A stretch of DNA of 64,000 nt. It comes from Myxococcales bacterium (lineage in GTDB: Bacteria > Myxococcota_A > Bradymonadia > UBA7976 > UBA1532). Of the stretch, positions 46,001 through 56,301 are shown piece by piece. The stretch is from assembly GCA_020633555.1 (NCBI GenBank), contig JACKDL010000014.1, positions 109,082-173,081 of the forward strand, read 5' to 3'. The translations under genes were made by a program, and so were the position numbers. The notes under the pieces are model-generated. The model worked only from the letters and a program-made list of their open reading frames with translations, was not told the origin of the DNA and did no database searches. Positions within the stretch are counted from its first letter, which is position 1; each line of letters starts with the position of its first letter.

Positions 46001-49000
46001 AGCGGGCGTACTGATCCCCCGACACCAGGTACAGGCGCCCCGCCTCGTCGCCGTCGGCGGGGACGAAGAGCGCCGCGTCCACCCGGCCCGTCTGGGCCAG
46101 GCGGTTGTCCACCCGGCCCCAGACGCCCGCGCTGGGCCGGGGGAACCGCTCATCCGGGGCCCGGTGGGCCGGATCGGTGTAGCGCAGGTAGCGCGGCGCC
46201 TGCTCGGGCGCCTGGTAGAACAGGTAGATCCGCCCGTCGCGGCCGGTGAAGCCCGCTCCGACCTTCGCCCCCTCGGGCAGCCCGCCCCAGGCCTCGTGGG
46301 CGGGGCGGGGCGCCGACCACCAGCGCTGGTTGTGGTCGTAGGTCACCACCTGGGTGCCGGCGAAGAAGCTCAGCCCCCCGTCGGGGGTGGCCACCACGGC
46401 CGTCGGCCGCTCCATGCCCGGGGGCAGCGCCCACAGGTCGTCCACGGCCGCCTTGGGGAAGCCCTCGTCGGGGGTGGTGTAGTCGGCGCTCGAGTAGCGC
46501 ACATGCTGTCCACCCTTGCCGAACAGATGGGTCTGGCCGCCCATGACCACGGCCGCGTCCACCGCGCTCAGCCCACCCCAGTCCTCGGCGATGGGGCGCG
46601 GGTAGCCCTCGTCCACGTGCCCGTGGCCGTCGCCCGAGTAGCGCACGTAGTTCGGCCCCGAGAACAGGTAGGTGCGGCCGTCCGCGCCGGTGAACGCGGC
46701 GTCGACGGTCCCATCGGCCTCCAGCCCGTCGGCCACCCGGCCCCAGGTGGTGGCGGCGTCGCGCAGGGCCCCGTCGCCCAGGCGGGCGCAGCCCCCGGCC
46801 CCGAACAGCCACGTCTCGCCGGCGGGACCGGTGAACCCGGCCGAGAGCCCCGCGTGCAGGACCTCGGGCAGCTCGGGGAACGCCTTGGCCACCGGCAGCG
46901 GGTAGCCCTCCAGGGCCACGGCCCCGGCCAGCTCCACCGAGTCGCCGTAGGCCAGCACCTGATCCCCGCTGAACAGCAGGTGCGCCCAGCCCAGGGTGGG
47001 GTGCTTCACGGTGGCGGCCCCGTCAATGCGGCCGCCCCCGGCGAACGGGTTGAGCGTCGCCCCCCAGCGATCGGCGACGGCGACCAGGCTGCTCGGATCG
47101 GCCAGGCTGACGGCGTGCTGGCGGGTGAACAGGTGCAGCGCGCCGTCCGGGGCGATCACGCCGCCCCGGGGCCCCTGCTCGGCCAGCCCCGCGGGGGCCG
47201 GCCCCTCCACGCCCTGGCGGGCCCACCACTCCCCGATCATGCGCGGGAAGCCGGGCGCCAGATCGGCGTCGCCCGCCAGGGTCTCATGGACCAGCCAGCG
47301 CCCACCCACGAACAGGTTGAAGCGTCCGTCGCGATCCACATACCCGCCGGCGATTCGGCCCACCCGATCCAGCGGGCGATCCGTCGCGCCCCACTTGCGC
47401 TCCACGGTCACGAACTGGCTCTGCCCGGCCCGGCGCACCCAGGTGCGACCGTCGCCCACGAGCCACGCGCCGCCCTGCCCGTCCACGAAGGCGGCGTCCA
47501 GGGCCGGGGGCGTCGCCACCGGCAGCAGGCTCGCCAGCGGATCCGGCCCGCCCCGCAGCGCCAGGGTCGCGGGGTCGTAGCGCCAGAACCGGGCGCCGCT
47601 GAACAGCAGCAGATCGGCCCCCTCGGCGGCCAGGATGGCGTCCACGCGGGCCAGCGGCGCCCCGTCCACCCGGGGCAGGGTCAGGGGCTCGGGGCACTTG
47701 GCCAACAAAGACTGTTCGCTCAGCGCCACCCGGAGCTGGCGCTCGGTGAGCTCCAGGTGCCGGGCCAGCGCCGCCAGGTGCCGGATGAGCCCGAGCTGCC
47801 GGGCGAAGGCGGGCGGGGGCGCCAGGGGGGCGTCCTCGTCGGTGCGGGCGTCGCCCGTGGCCAGGGCCGGGCCCAGGCTGGCCGCCACCGCGTCACCGTC
47901 GGCCCCGAACACAGCGTCCAGCAGCAGCGCGGCCCGCGGCGCATCGAGCCGCAGCTCGGCCTGCAGGGCGCCCACCACCGCCGCGCGCTGGGCGTCGGCC
48001 ACGGCCCGCACCGCCTCGACCCGCGCCTCGACCTGGGTCAGCACGTGCCGGGCCCGATCATGCAGCGCGAAGAAGATCTCGGCGGCGTAGTCCTCGCTCC
48101 CGGGCACCCGCAGCGTCGCCAGGTGGCTCACCTCGGCGAACCACGCGGCCTGCGCCGCGTCGAGGGCGCCGTCCGCGCCCACCCGCCCCTGCGCGGCCAG
48201 GATCGCCACCACGTCGGCCACCTCGTCGGCCGAGAAGTCGTGCGCCGCCAGATCCGCCCCCGTCAGCCGCCGCGCCTGCCAGGCCTGCGCTCCCGGCCGC
48301 AGCGCGTCGACCAGCTTGGCGTTGTCGCCGCGGCCCAGGCCCAGGCCCAGATCGGGCACGCCGGGCTGCGCCACCGCCGCCAACGGGCCGGCGCCCACGG
48401 CGCCCGCCGCGTCCAGGTGCGGGGCCAGCCGGGCCATCAGGCGGGCGGCGGCCACGGGATCGCACAGCGCGGTCAGCCCGGCCTCGTCCAGGCGCAGGGT
48501 GGCCCGCCGGGCCGTGTCGGCCACCGCCTGGAGCTGAGCCAGGATCGCGCGCCGGTGGCGCAGGTAGGGCACCGCCAGGTCGAACTCGGCCGCCTGCAGG
48601 GCCAACAACGCGGCCGGCCGCCCGATCCGCCCCTCGGGATCCAGGTAGCCGTTGAACCGCAGGTTGGCCATCAGGCCGTCGCGCTCGCTCTCGCCCACCG
48701 GCAGGGCGGCCCACGCCGCCTCGGGCACGGGCACCGCGGCGCCGTGGAACGCGGCCGCGCGGGCCTGAAGCTGCCCGTGGATCGCGGCCGCGTGATCGGT
48801 GAACAGCGGGGGCCACTGGAACAGCGCCAGGTGGCCCTTCACGGTGAAGAACGCCGGATCGCGGGCGGCCCCGTCATCGGCCAGCCAGCCGGTGGCCTTC
48901 AGGCGGCCCAGCAGCTCCCGCGCCTGGGCCTCGCCCAGCCCCAGCGCCGTGAGGGTCGACGGGTGCAGGGCCGGCACCTCGCCGACCGCCGCCTGCTGCG

Positions 49001-51074
49001 CCAGCGCGTCGAAGACGGGGGCCCGCCAGGCGCTCAGGTCGGACTCCAGCCGCAGGTCGCTCGCCTCGGCCGGCACAGCCTCCGGGCGCAGGTGATCGGC
49101 GGCGTCCACCAGGCCCTGCGCCTTCAGCCGCTCCAGCAGATAGCCCCGCAGGGGCGCGTCCAGGCCCCGCCCCTGCAGGTCCTCGGCCACGACCCGCTCC
49201 TCGGCCACCAGCGCGTCGAAGGCGGCCGCTCGCACCGCCGCCTCGTCAAACGCCAGCACCCGCGCGTCGGCCGTCGACACCAGCCCCGCCCCCGGCGCCG
49301 ACAGGGCGGCCACCAGCCGCCGCGTGCCCGCCGTGCCCCCCTGCGCGGGCGGCAGCGCGAGCTGATCCAGCCCCCCCGTCTGGCCCGCCTGCCAGAGCGC
49401 CTGCACCAGCGCCTGCAGCGGCTCCATCGGCGGCCGCGCCGTCGCCACCGCGACCCCCGCCGGATCCGCGGGCGCAGCCCCCTGTGCCGGATCCTCGGGC
49501 AGCGCGATCTGGGCGAGCTGGGCCACGCTCAGCCCGGCCTCGGCGGCCCACCCCGCCACCTGCGCCACGGCCGCCAGCAAGGCGAACCGCTCGGGCGCCT
49601 GCTCGGCCAGCAGCCACGCGGTGCCGTGGCCCACCGAGTCGGCCACCAGGGCCCCGTCATGGGCCACCACCCGCACCAGGGTCACCACCTCGGCGGGGCG
49701 CACCGACAACCCCCGCGCCAGCCGGGCGATGCGATGCAAGGCCGACAGCTCCGCGTGGCCCGGCGCCCCGCCGCCGCCGGCCAGGAAGTCGCTGTGGCCG
49801 GCCAACCGCAGCGCGGCCACCACCGCCGACAGCTCGCTCTCGGGCCAGTCCAGGCTGCGCCCCAGGCGCTCCCGCACGCGGCGCTGCGCTTCGGCGAGCA
49901 CGTCGCCGGTCAGGGTGGCCGCGGGCAGCCCTTCGGCGCCCTTCGGTCGGCCCGCCCCGCGCCCCGCCTCGATGAAGGCCCCGTCACGGGCCGCGTGGGC
50001 CCCATTGAAGACCTGGTCGAAGGGGGTCGGGGTGCCTCGGCGGTGGGCCAGCGGCGCCAGCAGGCTGCACGCCTGCTCCACCGACAGCGCCAGCCGCGCC
50101 TGCAGATCGCGCAGGGTGGCCATCCGGCCCGCCAAGGCCAGATCGAAGTGGAGCCCATCGGCCCCCGCGCACACCGCCAGGATGGCCTGCATCTCGGCCG
50201 CCGACACCTTCAGCCAGCGGGCCAGGCGCACGGCCCGGTCCAGCCGATCCAGCCAGGCGTGCCACTGACTCGCGTCGCCCTCGGCCCAGGTCAGGCGCGG
50301 CTCGGCCTCGGCGTCGTCCACCAGCGTGGGCCGGCCGCTCAGGCCACGCAGCAGGGGCCGCTGGAGTGGATCCTCACCGAAGTCCACCAGCCGGCCACCC
50401 AGCCACACGTCCAGCTCGGCCGACGTGAGCGCGGCCCGCCGCAGGAAGTCATGCAGGGGCCATGCGGCAGGGATCGCCGTCAGCCGCGGGGGTGCCTCGC
50501 CCACCGCGTGTCCGGGCAGCAGCGGGCGATCGGGATCGATCCCATAGGCCAGCCCCAGGACCCGCCCGGAGCGCGCCGGCTCCACCAGCGCGGTGAAGGC
50601 CGTGGGGGCGAGCCCCAGCCGGGCGCGCACGGCCTGGGCCGGATCCGCCTGGCGGGGGAACAACGCCAACAGATCGGCCTCGGGCAGCTTCAGCAGGGCC
50701 AGCGCCGCCGCCAGCCGCACCTGGCTGGCGTCGAAGGGGCCGGGCCCGGGGTGACGATCCGTGCGCAGCACGGCGTCGGTGATCGGCCGCTGCGGCTGCG
50801 CCCCGCCTGCGGTCTCCAGCCGCTCGCGCAGCAGCTCGTTGACCAGCGCCACCACCGACACCATGGCCTGGGTGGTGGGCCCGTCCAGCACGACCCGCCG
50901 CAGATCCGGGCGCCGCGCATAGAGATCCGTCGTGTCCAGCTCGTCCTCGACGAGTTGCAGCAGATCAGCCAGGTAGGCCGCCGGCGACAGCACGCTGCGC
51001 CCCTCATCGGCGGCGGGCGCCTGCACGGGTCCGAAGAGCACGCCGTAGTCCGGCATGTCGCGATTGATGGCCAT
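36999..51074 (-). CDS. Giant Tc-toxin A-like protein with hemopexin-like repeats
   Basis: About 4,691 residues from ATG at 51074 (AGGGGATC upstream), roughly twice a normal TcA subunit. The N-terminus (RSVLSPAAYLADLLQLVE, YARRPDLRRVVLDGPTTQ) is the VRP1/SpvA-like start of Tc toxin A chains. Residues about 1,140-2,390 are a long run of hemopexin-like blades (DAAF, TYLFSG, YVRYSG, VDEGYPRPI, WGGL). A helical region with DVQMAPCAETSRVAAAIQTL and FFMNLELVKL at about 2,580-2,640 matches the ABC-toxin N/neuraminidase-like part. A second, more degenerate blade run spans about 2,950-3,620. The hydrophobic channel helices (SLMSVGAASFLVTGLLKAAS, about 4,160) and the TcB-binding C-terminus (LTPDEVSFVQGGHWDSLRKG, about 4,335 on) follow. 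TcB and TcC partners are not in the window. Signal peptide absent, as in Tc toxins. Confidence 0.85.
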   Translation of the reverse strand: MAINRDMPDYGVLFGPVQAPAADEGRSVLSPAAYLADLLQLVEDELDTTDLYARRPDLRRVVLDGPTTQAMVSVVALVNELLRERLETAGGAQPQRPITDAVLRTDRHPGPGPFDASQVRLAAALALLKLPEADLLALFPRQADPAQAVRARLGLAPTAFTALVEPARSGRVLGLAYGIDPDRPLLPGHAVGEAPPRLTAIPAAWPLHDFLRRAALTSAELDVWLGGRLVDFGEDPLQRPLLRGLSGRPTLVDDAEAEPRLTWAEGDASQWHAWLDRLDRAVRLARWLKVSAAEMQAILAVCAGADGLHFDLALAGRMATLRDLQARLALSVEQACSLLAPLAHRRGTPTPFDQVFNGAHAARDGAFIEAGRGAGRPKGAEGLPAATLTGDVLAEAQRRVRERLGRSLDWPESELSAVVAALRLAGHSDFLAGGGGAPGHAELSALHRIARLARGLSVRPAEVVTLVRVVAHDGALVADSVGHGTAWLLAEQAPERFALLAAVAQVAGWAAEAGLSVAQLAQIALPEDPAQGAAPADPAGVAVATARPPMEPLQALVQALWQAGQTGGLDQLALPPAQGGTAGTRRLVAALSAPGAGLVSTADARVLAFDEAAVRAAAFDALVAEERVVAEDLQGRGLDAPLRGYLLERLKAQGLVDAADHLRPEAVPAEASDLRLESDLSAWRAPVFDALAQQAAVGEVPALHPSTLTALGLGEAQARELLGRLKATGWLADDGAARDPAFFTVKGHLALFQWPPLFTDHAAAIHGQLQARAAAFHGAAVPVPEAAWAALPVGESERDGLMANLRFNGYLDPEGRIGRPAALLALQAAEFDLAVPYLRHRRAILAQLQAVADTARRATLRLDEAGLTALCDPVAAARLMARLAPHLDAAGAVGAGPLAAVAQPGVPDLGLGLGRGDNAKLVDALRPGAQAWQARRLTGADLAAHDFSADEVADVVAILAAQGRVGADGALDAAQAAWFAEVSHLATLRVPGSEDYAAEIFFALHDRARHVLTQVEARVEAVRAVADAQRAAVVGALQAELRLDAPRAALLLDAVFGADGDAVAASLGPALATGDARTDEDAPLAPPPAFARQLGLIRHLAALARHLELTERQLRVALSEQSLLAKCPEPLTLPRVDGAPLARVDAILAAEGADLLLFSGARFWRYDPATLALRGGPDPLASLLPVATPPALDAAFVDGQGGAWLVGDGRTWVRRAGQSQFVTVERKWGATDRPLDRVGRIAGGYVDRDGRFNLFVGGRWLVHETLAGDADLAPGFPRMIGEWWARQGVEGPAPAGLAEQGPRGGVIAPDGALHLFTRQHAVSLADPSSLVAVADRWGATLNPFAGGGRIDGAATVKHPTLGWAHLLFSGDQVLAYGDSVELAGAVALEGYPLPVAKAFPELPEVLHAGLSAGFTGPAGETWLFGAGGCARLGDGALRDAATTWGRVADGLEADGTVDAAFTGADGRTYLFSGPNYVRYSGDGHGHVDEGYPRPIAEDWGGLSAVDAAVVMGGQTHLFGKGGQHVRYSSADYTTPDEGFPKAAVDDLWALPPGMERPTAVVATPDGGLSFFAGTQVVTYDHNQRWWSAPRPAHEAWGGLPEGAKVGAGFTGRDGRIYLFYQAPEQAPRYLRYTDPAHRAPDERFPRPSAGVWGRVDNRLAQTGRVDAALFVPADGDEAGRLYLVSGDQYARYTGDLSAGRAMDPGYPRRVDRGLRSEPAFAHLPAGALGRLRGGLSEAGAVGVIQGDTLWRAGRAPGQALRLPGAPSAAIVRQGALYVRGEAQAWQRVRLPLHAEARLVEGAPEGLPAGEAPVAELTAADGQRYVFRRTTCWEDASERWLRNGALWGRVASPVRDEGRVDAVLAGRDGYTYFFRGGLFVRCATPTGLEPWPETVDGPPREIREAWGGLAQVHQAFVRDGITYLCGPVDGAGRFEFVRYAADDYSAPMDARPQAGDDTFWGLPAQVRAQGFERVDAAFEEDGILALFSGRTVVFFDQAEGEWSTVRPVEVVWPELPRAPGTPRFDGIRAVTSLGDGRVVFFSDGGFVDTGVGWTVRGIAATFGRVAVAVAVDDVVHGALTVGERTYLFTGAEYLRYTGAFPGVVDAGYPKAIAHGLRLEPGFEGLPTGFDAAVIAVGHVSAAVQLGAAVALVVGDTLFTARPTAGSTHGLGHVGQVRHHLRDTGRLDAAFAYKQALYLLSGDQFTRFEGLEATVASAGYPKRLRTDLAQELGFDALPEAFAADLDGAAASGKHLLLFKDTRALVVDLEAGTATVADAGAWAQAENAFATVRADGSAGHTVDGALVDPAGALYVLRGGQVARYAHADAGVMDPGFPQPVEQLWPDVRAGAPAFKAPTGALAFGGRQYLVHGQSAMRVGGRLSAGGLHPLGFPRPFTDGWAERSAIRLDDVRILAEYVALDGPVGERTHALTDFLLGDRGPIDRPYTLLGALLDQPAAQLRWLKRHDGFIDRQRPRLAEVDFDLELVLGMHAVLQVTRRLGVHPEDLYEQLWQPLFQPTPEAGEPVGWAGLLPDVPNPRARAEAAAWALARVLAPLDDVAQAAALAQVEGEVRGALRDALVAWHVAWTEGLERPEHLSTLLLMDVQMAPCAETSRVAAAIQTLQTYLHRFFMNLELVKLATSGDQGEARALLKQRWLWLKSFTTWEPNRRTFLYPENYLRPELRGDRTPAFETLERALLQGPLDDVAAAKAYKTYLDAYAKVAELTVRGGFMRAEPNGDRRLLLVGQEPEPGKAWHYRTARFVDGRTNAGSWTAWRPIGVEIHADAVHPTEAFGRVLVFWVETELLPDAGRGGGMSLSDVGDVRNLSRTGPEPHRLTMKFTYQDLNGGFVQPRTVGTYESTGPFKSISVAVNRAAALGEWAYENVVVSCTWTEDAWREKALVENHPGARVWSVGADLQARQGSKVDPVTPATDPKVLIDVPAPIVNLGLPERWYGGQWFVVNDQAGSFLVKPSEPSLDVDRALGDLDQLGVPAAWQTPTAAAGMGADHWLFRAARPQVARVTDGGISEEPLGHRFGRKHNRLLEGAEVRGAWQAGGRWHLAFGDAADPEVLTYAAAPAQAAEPWVAQGDPQRLSALGMKPDAPVVAVATAPDGSPCAFTVRHAWPKGGAKTALADWLRVPNDFDEGGVERPVQGAFWCRGHFYLIGPDQMVQQATPGTPGTLGEATLGTLARWLKAEGLDPADADTRLVTGFQQEGTVWVLGADDRAYRLAGPESGALTITAGVAWPATRTLRWFPLTAQVPTDHSLPSGAVVCVGPDGTGYYFKGRRVRSHSFEDLKASIEDWRAFGGVEVPWEPIEGFFEGTVPKDQPLTPTWGAATTAALAAQVASGGLTQAWNAADGALWLEAGGQAVRLGGGASPHVVEERRASPRPAGQVATLATPHGLQGFFAGGECGYPSEQEGARVRTARRWGLIHNPILDQGVTAAFHVDAGLYVLNATHCALIPIDDQGNLSAWQKPGHPIEHTLGTVAAGVRLRDHVFVFRAAGGTADRASYEYLKWPANQADLPAKPAWKTVADRWGNLPLERLKGLRAAYGSADRIVFVGAEQCLSYSPDRDGEDFAEPYEFEVARYDLVRLTSATATELGQRLLGGGLDVLLSLGSQVLDEQPLLLAAGETAPRPKAQWTSRHGFDGDPQVVRYTPARVIKARLPVTRHLDFDSAMGPYYWELFYHAPMQVAQMLRQAQRFEDAERWYARIYDPTDRTDAWKFLPFLAVDIGQLERSARGHLRVLTGVHGAESGPVKAVAGALEAVWQVLRPLTAAFQGRAGLTAAQRAALQTLSDSLTDGRLYAVLDAVNSVPPPPDPKANDGHYKGALRNLSELAGIMARLISVYEVALTSSAQISTYLDDPFDAHAIAGLRRLAYRRATVMAAIDNLLDWGDMLFGRYTRETLAEAHALYLKALDLLGPAPLALGREDGGPPRAWDQLLDPDPSPQDRYGFLIFPRPDRPTNASEAPVAVEDAPTYTLGWAGRWIDDGGPRPYFHIPENRTFLACWDRVYDRLYKIRHCQNIDGVAAPLALFEPPLDPLAMARAAAGSGGLAGALGGGGGVALPHHRFTVLLAKARELVARLSEYSGELLGALEKVDAERLAVLQVEQEGRVHALSRSARRFQVQEAEKAIKALKASKLQAEARQRTYAAWIEEDFKPTEIAQMSLMSVGAASFLVTGLLKAASAIAAGIPEALLGIFITGIKAGGQAASKVLDKAAEVPESMAEAFNILGEILGIAAQHERSMDEWALQKEQADHDIKQIDLQIEGADLARRAAEVEVQVLDRQIEDSAAVARHHREKFTNEALYQWMVDRLSFGYFQTYRLALDMARAAERAFRFEKGLTPDEVSFVQGGHWDSLRKGLLAGGGLALELDRMEQAWLAADDHALALTRVVSLLAEDPMALLTLRATGRCPIELTEALFDRDFPGHYKRQIKSVSLSVLTESQAPVNAMLYQVGERTLLRPDEAGIKHLLTGEGTPPDSVRTGWRRGQKIALSHGGYDQSAGVFELRYDDDRYLPFEGTGAVSSWALELPAGAPPDLLDVQLTVEFTARDGGAGFGEVVRGLLPARRRLRAIDVAAELPDIWQAWRTGVSDRLVIPLLRQGFPGMTDGRIPEVMLRAFRAWDDGEAVVLRSVDEAAPFTVEDGKRADTPGLIIPPEGKLLELTVDTQSEALTTLLLLVAYTEGPL
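43880..47660 (-). repeat. Main array of hemopexin-like blade repeats inside the Tc-like gene
   Basis: I count about 20-23 units of roughly 45-60 residues by eye. Conserved elements are D-A-(A/V)-(F/L) near the start, (Y/L)-L-F-(S/T)-G-x-x-(Y/F), R-Y, a (E/P)-G-(Y/F)-P-(K/R) turn and a terminal W-(G/P)-x-L. Repeats near 46.6 kb are cleanest; those at both ends are degenerate. Four units make one propeller, so several propellers would stand side by side. Confidence 0.75.
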
Positions 51075-51287
51075 GATGATCCCCTGCGTGTCGTACCAGC
51101 GCCAATGCCCCATCAGGACGATGGCTCGACGGTGACTGCGCTGGCTTCCCCTCTCGCGCAGGGAGCTTCGCAGCCGGCCCCCGCGCGCGCCAGCCGAAAG
51201 CGGGGCGCCCGGGACACCGCGGGGGGACGACCCCGAGCGCCCACCGGCCAGATTGCGCGCCCGACCGGATGGCTCCACCCTGGGCCC

Positions 51288-52184
51288 ATGCGGTGGCAAG
51301 ACGTGCAGCACCCGCCCGGCCAGTGGGCCGGGCTCCGGTTCACCCTGGCGGACGGCCCGGCCAAGGGCCGCCTGCGCGTCGAGGTCGCGGCCCCCCAGCG
51401 GCTGCGCCTGAGGATCCACGACCGGCCTCTGCTCTGGGCCCGCATCGACCGCGATCACAGCGGCGTGCGCTGGGCCCGCGGGGCGAGGCCCGGCGCGCTC
51501 GTCCCCCCCATCGACTTCCCGACCGCCCGGGCCACCGACGGGCCAGCCGCTTGGGCCCGCCACTTCGCGCAGGCGCTGTACCGGGCCAATGCGCTCGACC
51601 GCGGCCAGTGGCTGCTGATGCCCCCGTGGGACCCCCTGACCGAGCCCGCCACCCGCCGGGGCCCGCCCGTCTACGGCCTGGCGGCGGTGCCCGGCCTGGC
51701 CGACCGCGGCCGGCTGGACTGGGGCCTGAACGGCAGCGCCGAGGTCCTGCCGCTGCGGCCCCCCTCGGCGGCCGACGCCGGCCGCGTGAAGGCCTGGCGC
51801 AAGGCCGCCGCCGCGGGCCACCTGCCCCCGGTGCTGCTGACCTGGATCTCCGGGTTGGACGCCCACGTGGTGCTCGACGGCCACGACCGGCTGCGCGCCG
51901 CGACGCTGTGCGGGGTGCCGGTGCCGGCGCTGACCCTCATCCGCGAGGTCCCGGCCCGGTGGGATGGGGCGGGCTGGCAGGCCGAGATCGAGGCCCGCTA
52001 CCGCCTCGCCGAGGCGCAGGGCGCGCGGCCCGCCACCCTGCGCGCCCTGGCCGACCAGCTCGCGAGCGCCCACGATCCCTGGCACGCCCTGCACTGGCGC
52101 ACCCGCGCCTGGCCCCTGGCGGGCGGCGCGACCGCCTGGGCGGCGTCGGTGCCGGACGCCCACCGCGCCTGGCTGTGCGGGTGA
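51288..52184 (+). CDS. ParB/sulfiredoxin-fold-like protein divergent from the Tc-like gene
   Basis: 298 residues; ATG at 51288. The N-terminal half is unrecognised (LADGPAKGRLRVEVAAPQ, LRLRIHDRPLLWARIDRD). The centre has VKAWRKAAAAGHLPPVLLTW and DAHVVLDGHDRLRAATLCG, the G-H-x-R loop typical of ParB/sulfiredoxin folds that bind or hydrolyse nucleotides. The C-terminus is helical and Trp-rich. ParB-type folds occur both in DNA-binding regulators and in small nucleotide-using enzymes. It is divergent from the toxin across a 213-bp gap that must hold both promoters, so a regulatory link is possible but unproven. Confidence 0.65.
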   Translation: MRWQDVQHPPGQWAGLRFTLADGPAKGRLRVEVAAPQRLRLRIHDRPLLWARIDRDHSGVRWARGARPGALVPPIDFPTARATDGPAAWARHFAQALYRANALDRGQWLLMPPWDPLTEPATRRGPPVYGLAAVPGLADRGRLDWGLNGSAEVLPLRPPSAADAGRVKAWRKAAAAGHLPPVLLTWISGLDAHVVLDGHDRLRAATLCGVPVPALTLIREVPARWDGAGWQAEIEARYRLAEAQGARPATLRALADQLASAHDPWHALHWRTRAWPLAGGATAWAASVPDAHRAWLCG

Positions 52185-52208
52185 GCGTGGGCCCGCCTTT
52201 CGGCCGAC

Positions 52209-53051
52209 CTACGCCGTCGCGGGCACCGCCAGGCGCAGGCCGACGGTGAGGTTGCGCCCGGCGCGGGGGTGGGCGCTGCGGGCGGCCGCGCGGATCATGC
52301 GCGGGGGGTGCAGCCACGAACCGCCGCGCACCACCCGCAGGGGGCCGCGGGCGGCGCCCATGGGATCCACGTCGGCCAGGCCCTCGTAGGTGTCCTGCCA
52401 GGGGTCCTGGCACCACTCCCACACGTTGCCCAGCATGTCGTACAGGCCCCAGGGGTTGGGCGGTTTCAGGCCCACGGCCCGGGTGCCGGCCACGCGGCCG
52501 TCCAACAGACCGTGGCCGTTCGGGTGGTCGAAGCCCTGGGCGCTGTTGCCCAGGTGCCAGGCGATGGGATCCAGCACCGGCGCCCGGGCCTCGCCGCCGT
52601 CGGGATCGGCCTGCAAGGTCAGGTCGTCCGCCCAGGTGGCGGTGCGGGTGCCGGCGCGGCAGGCAGCCTCCCACTGGGCCTCGGTGGGCAGCGCCGCCGG
52701 GCAGCCGTGGGCGGCGCGCAGGCGGGCCAACATGCGCTGGGCGTCGTCCCAGCTCACCTGCTCCACGGGCCGGCGGGGATCGGGGAAGCGGCTGGGGTTG
52801 TCGCCCATGACCGCCTGCCACAGGGCCTGGGTGACCGGGGTCTCGCCCAGCCACAGGCCCGCGGTCAGGGTGACCGGCCGGGCGGGGCCCTCGGTGTCGA
52901 AGCGGCCCACCTCGGCCTCGGGCGAGCCCTGCGTGAACGGGCCGGGCGGGATCCACCGCAGGCGCTGGTGGACGCCCGCCACGGTCAGCATGGCCCAGGG
53001 GCCGAAGCGGTCTTCGCCTCCGGCGGACGCCCAGGCCGGCGGGGCCCGCAC
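52209..53051 (-). CDS. FGE/SUMF1-fold protein
   Basis: 280 residues; GTG at 53051 starts one base after the ileS stop. Full FGE fold without signal peptide: QRLRWIPPGPFTQGSPE, LWLGETPVTQALWQAVMG, LPTEAQWEAACRAG, NPWGLYDMLGNVWEWCQD, VVRGGSWLHPPRM, TVGLRLAV. The short N-terminal lead (PAWASAGGEDRFGPWA) closely parallels the segment before the FGE domain in the proteins at 21112-24027 and 18399-20636, marking one subfamily. The catalytic Cys pair is absent, so sulfatase activation is unlikely. It is probably co-transcribed with ileS, an odd pairing. Confidence 0.85.
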   Translation of the reverse strand: MRAPPAWASAGGEDRFGPWAMLTVAGVHQRLRWIPPGPFTQGSPEAEVGRFDTEGPARPVTLTAGLWLGETPVTQALWQAVMGDNPSRFPDPRRPVEQVSWDDAQRMLARLRAAHGCPAALPTEAQWEAACRAGTRTATWADDLTLQADPDGGEARAPVLDPIAWHLGNSAQGFDHPNGHGLLDGRVAGTRAVGLKPPNPWGLYDMLGNVWEWCQDPWQDTYEGLADVDPMGAARGPLRVVRGGSWLHPPRMIRAAARSAHPRAGRNLTVGLRLAVPATA

Positions 53052-53052
53052 G

Positions 53053-56208
<3,156 letters not shown>

Positions 56209-56301
56209 GACCACTCCGGCGGTTCGCTGGATTTTGCGGGCGCACCTTGCAACGGCCGGCGGCGCGCCGCAAGCGGGCGGGGGTGACGGGCGGCGGGCGG
56301 C

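Noticed and set aside
45696..52184. A plus-strand open frame of more than 2,100 codons opposite the Tc-like gene
   Set aside because: Only its last 298 codons (51288-52184) look like protein. The rest is His/Gln/Gly/Arg-rich antisense shadow of the minus-strand toxin in very GC-rich DNA.
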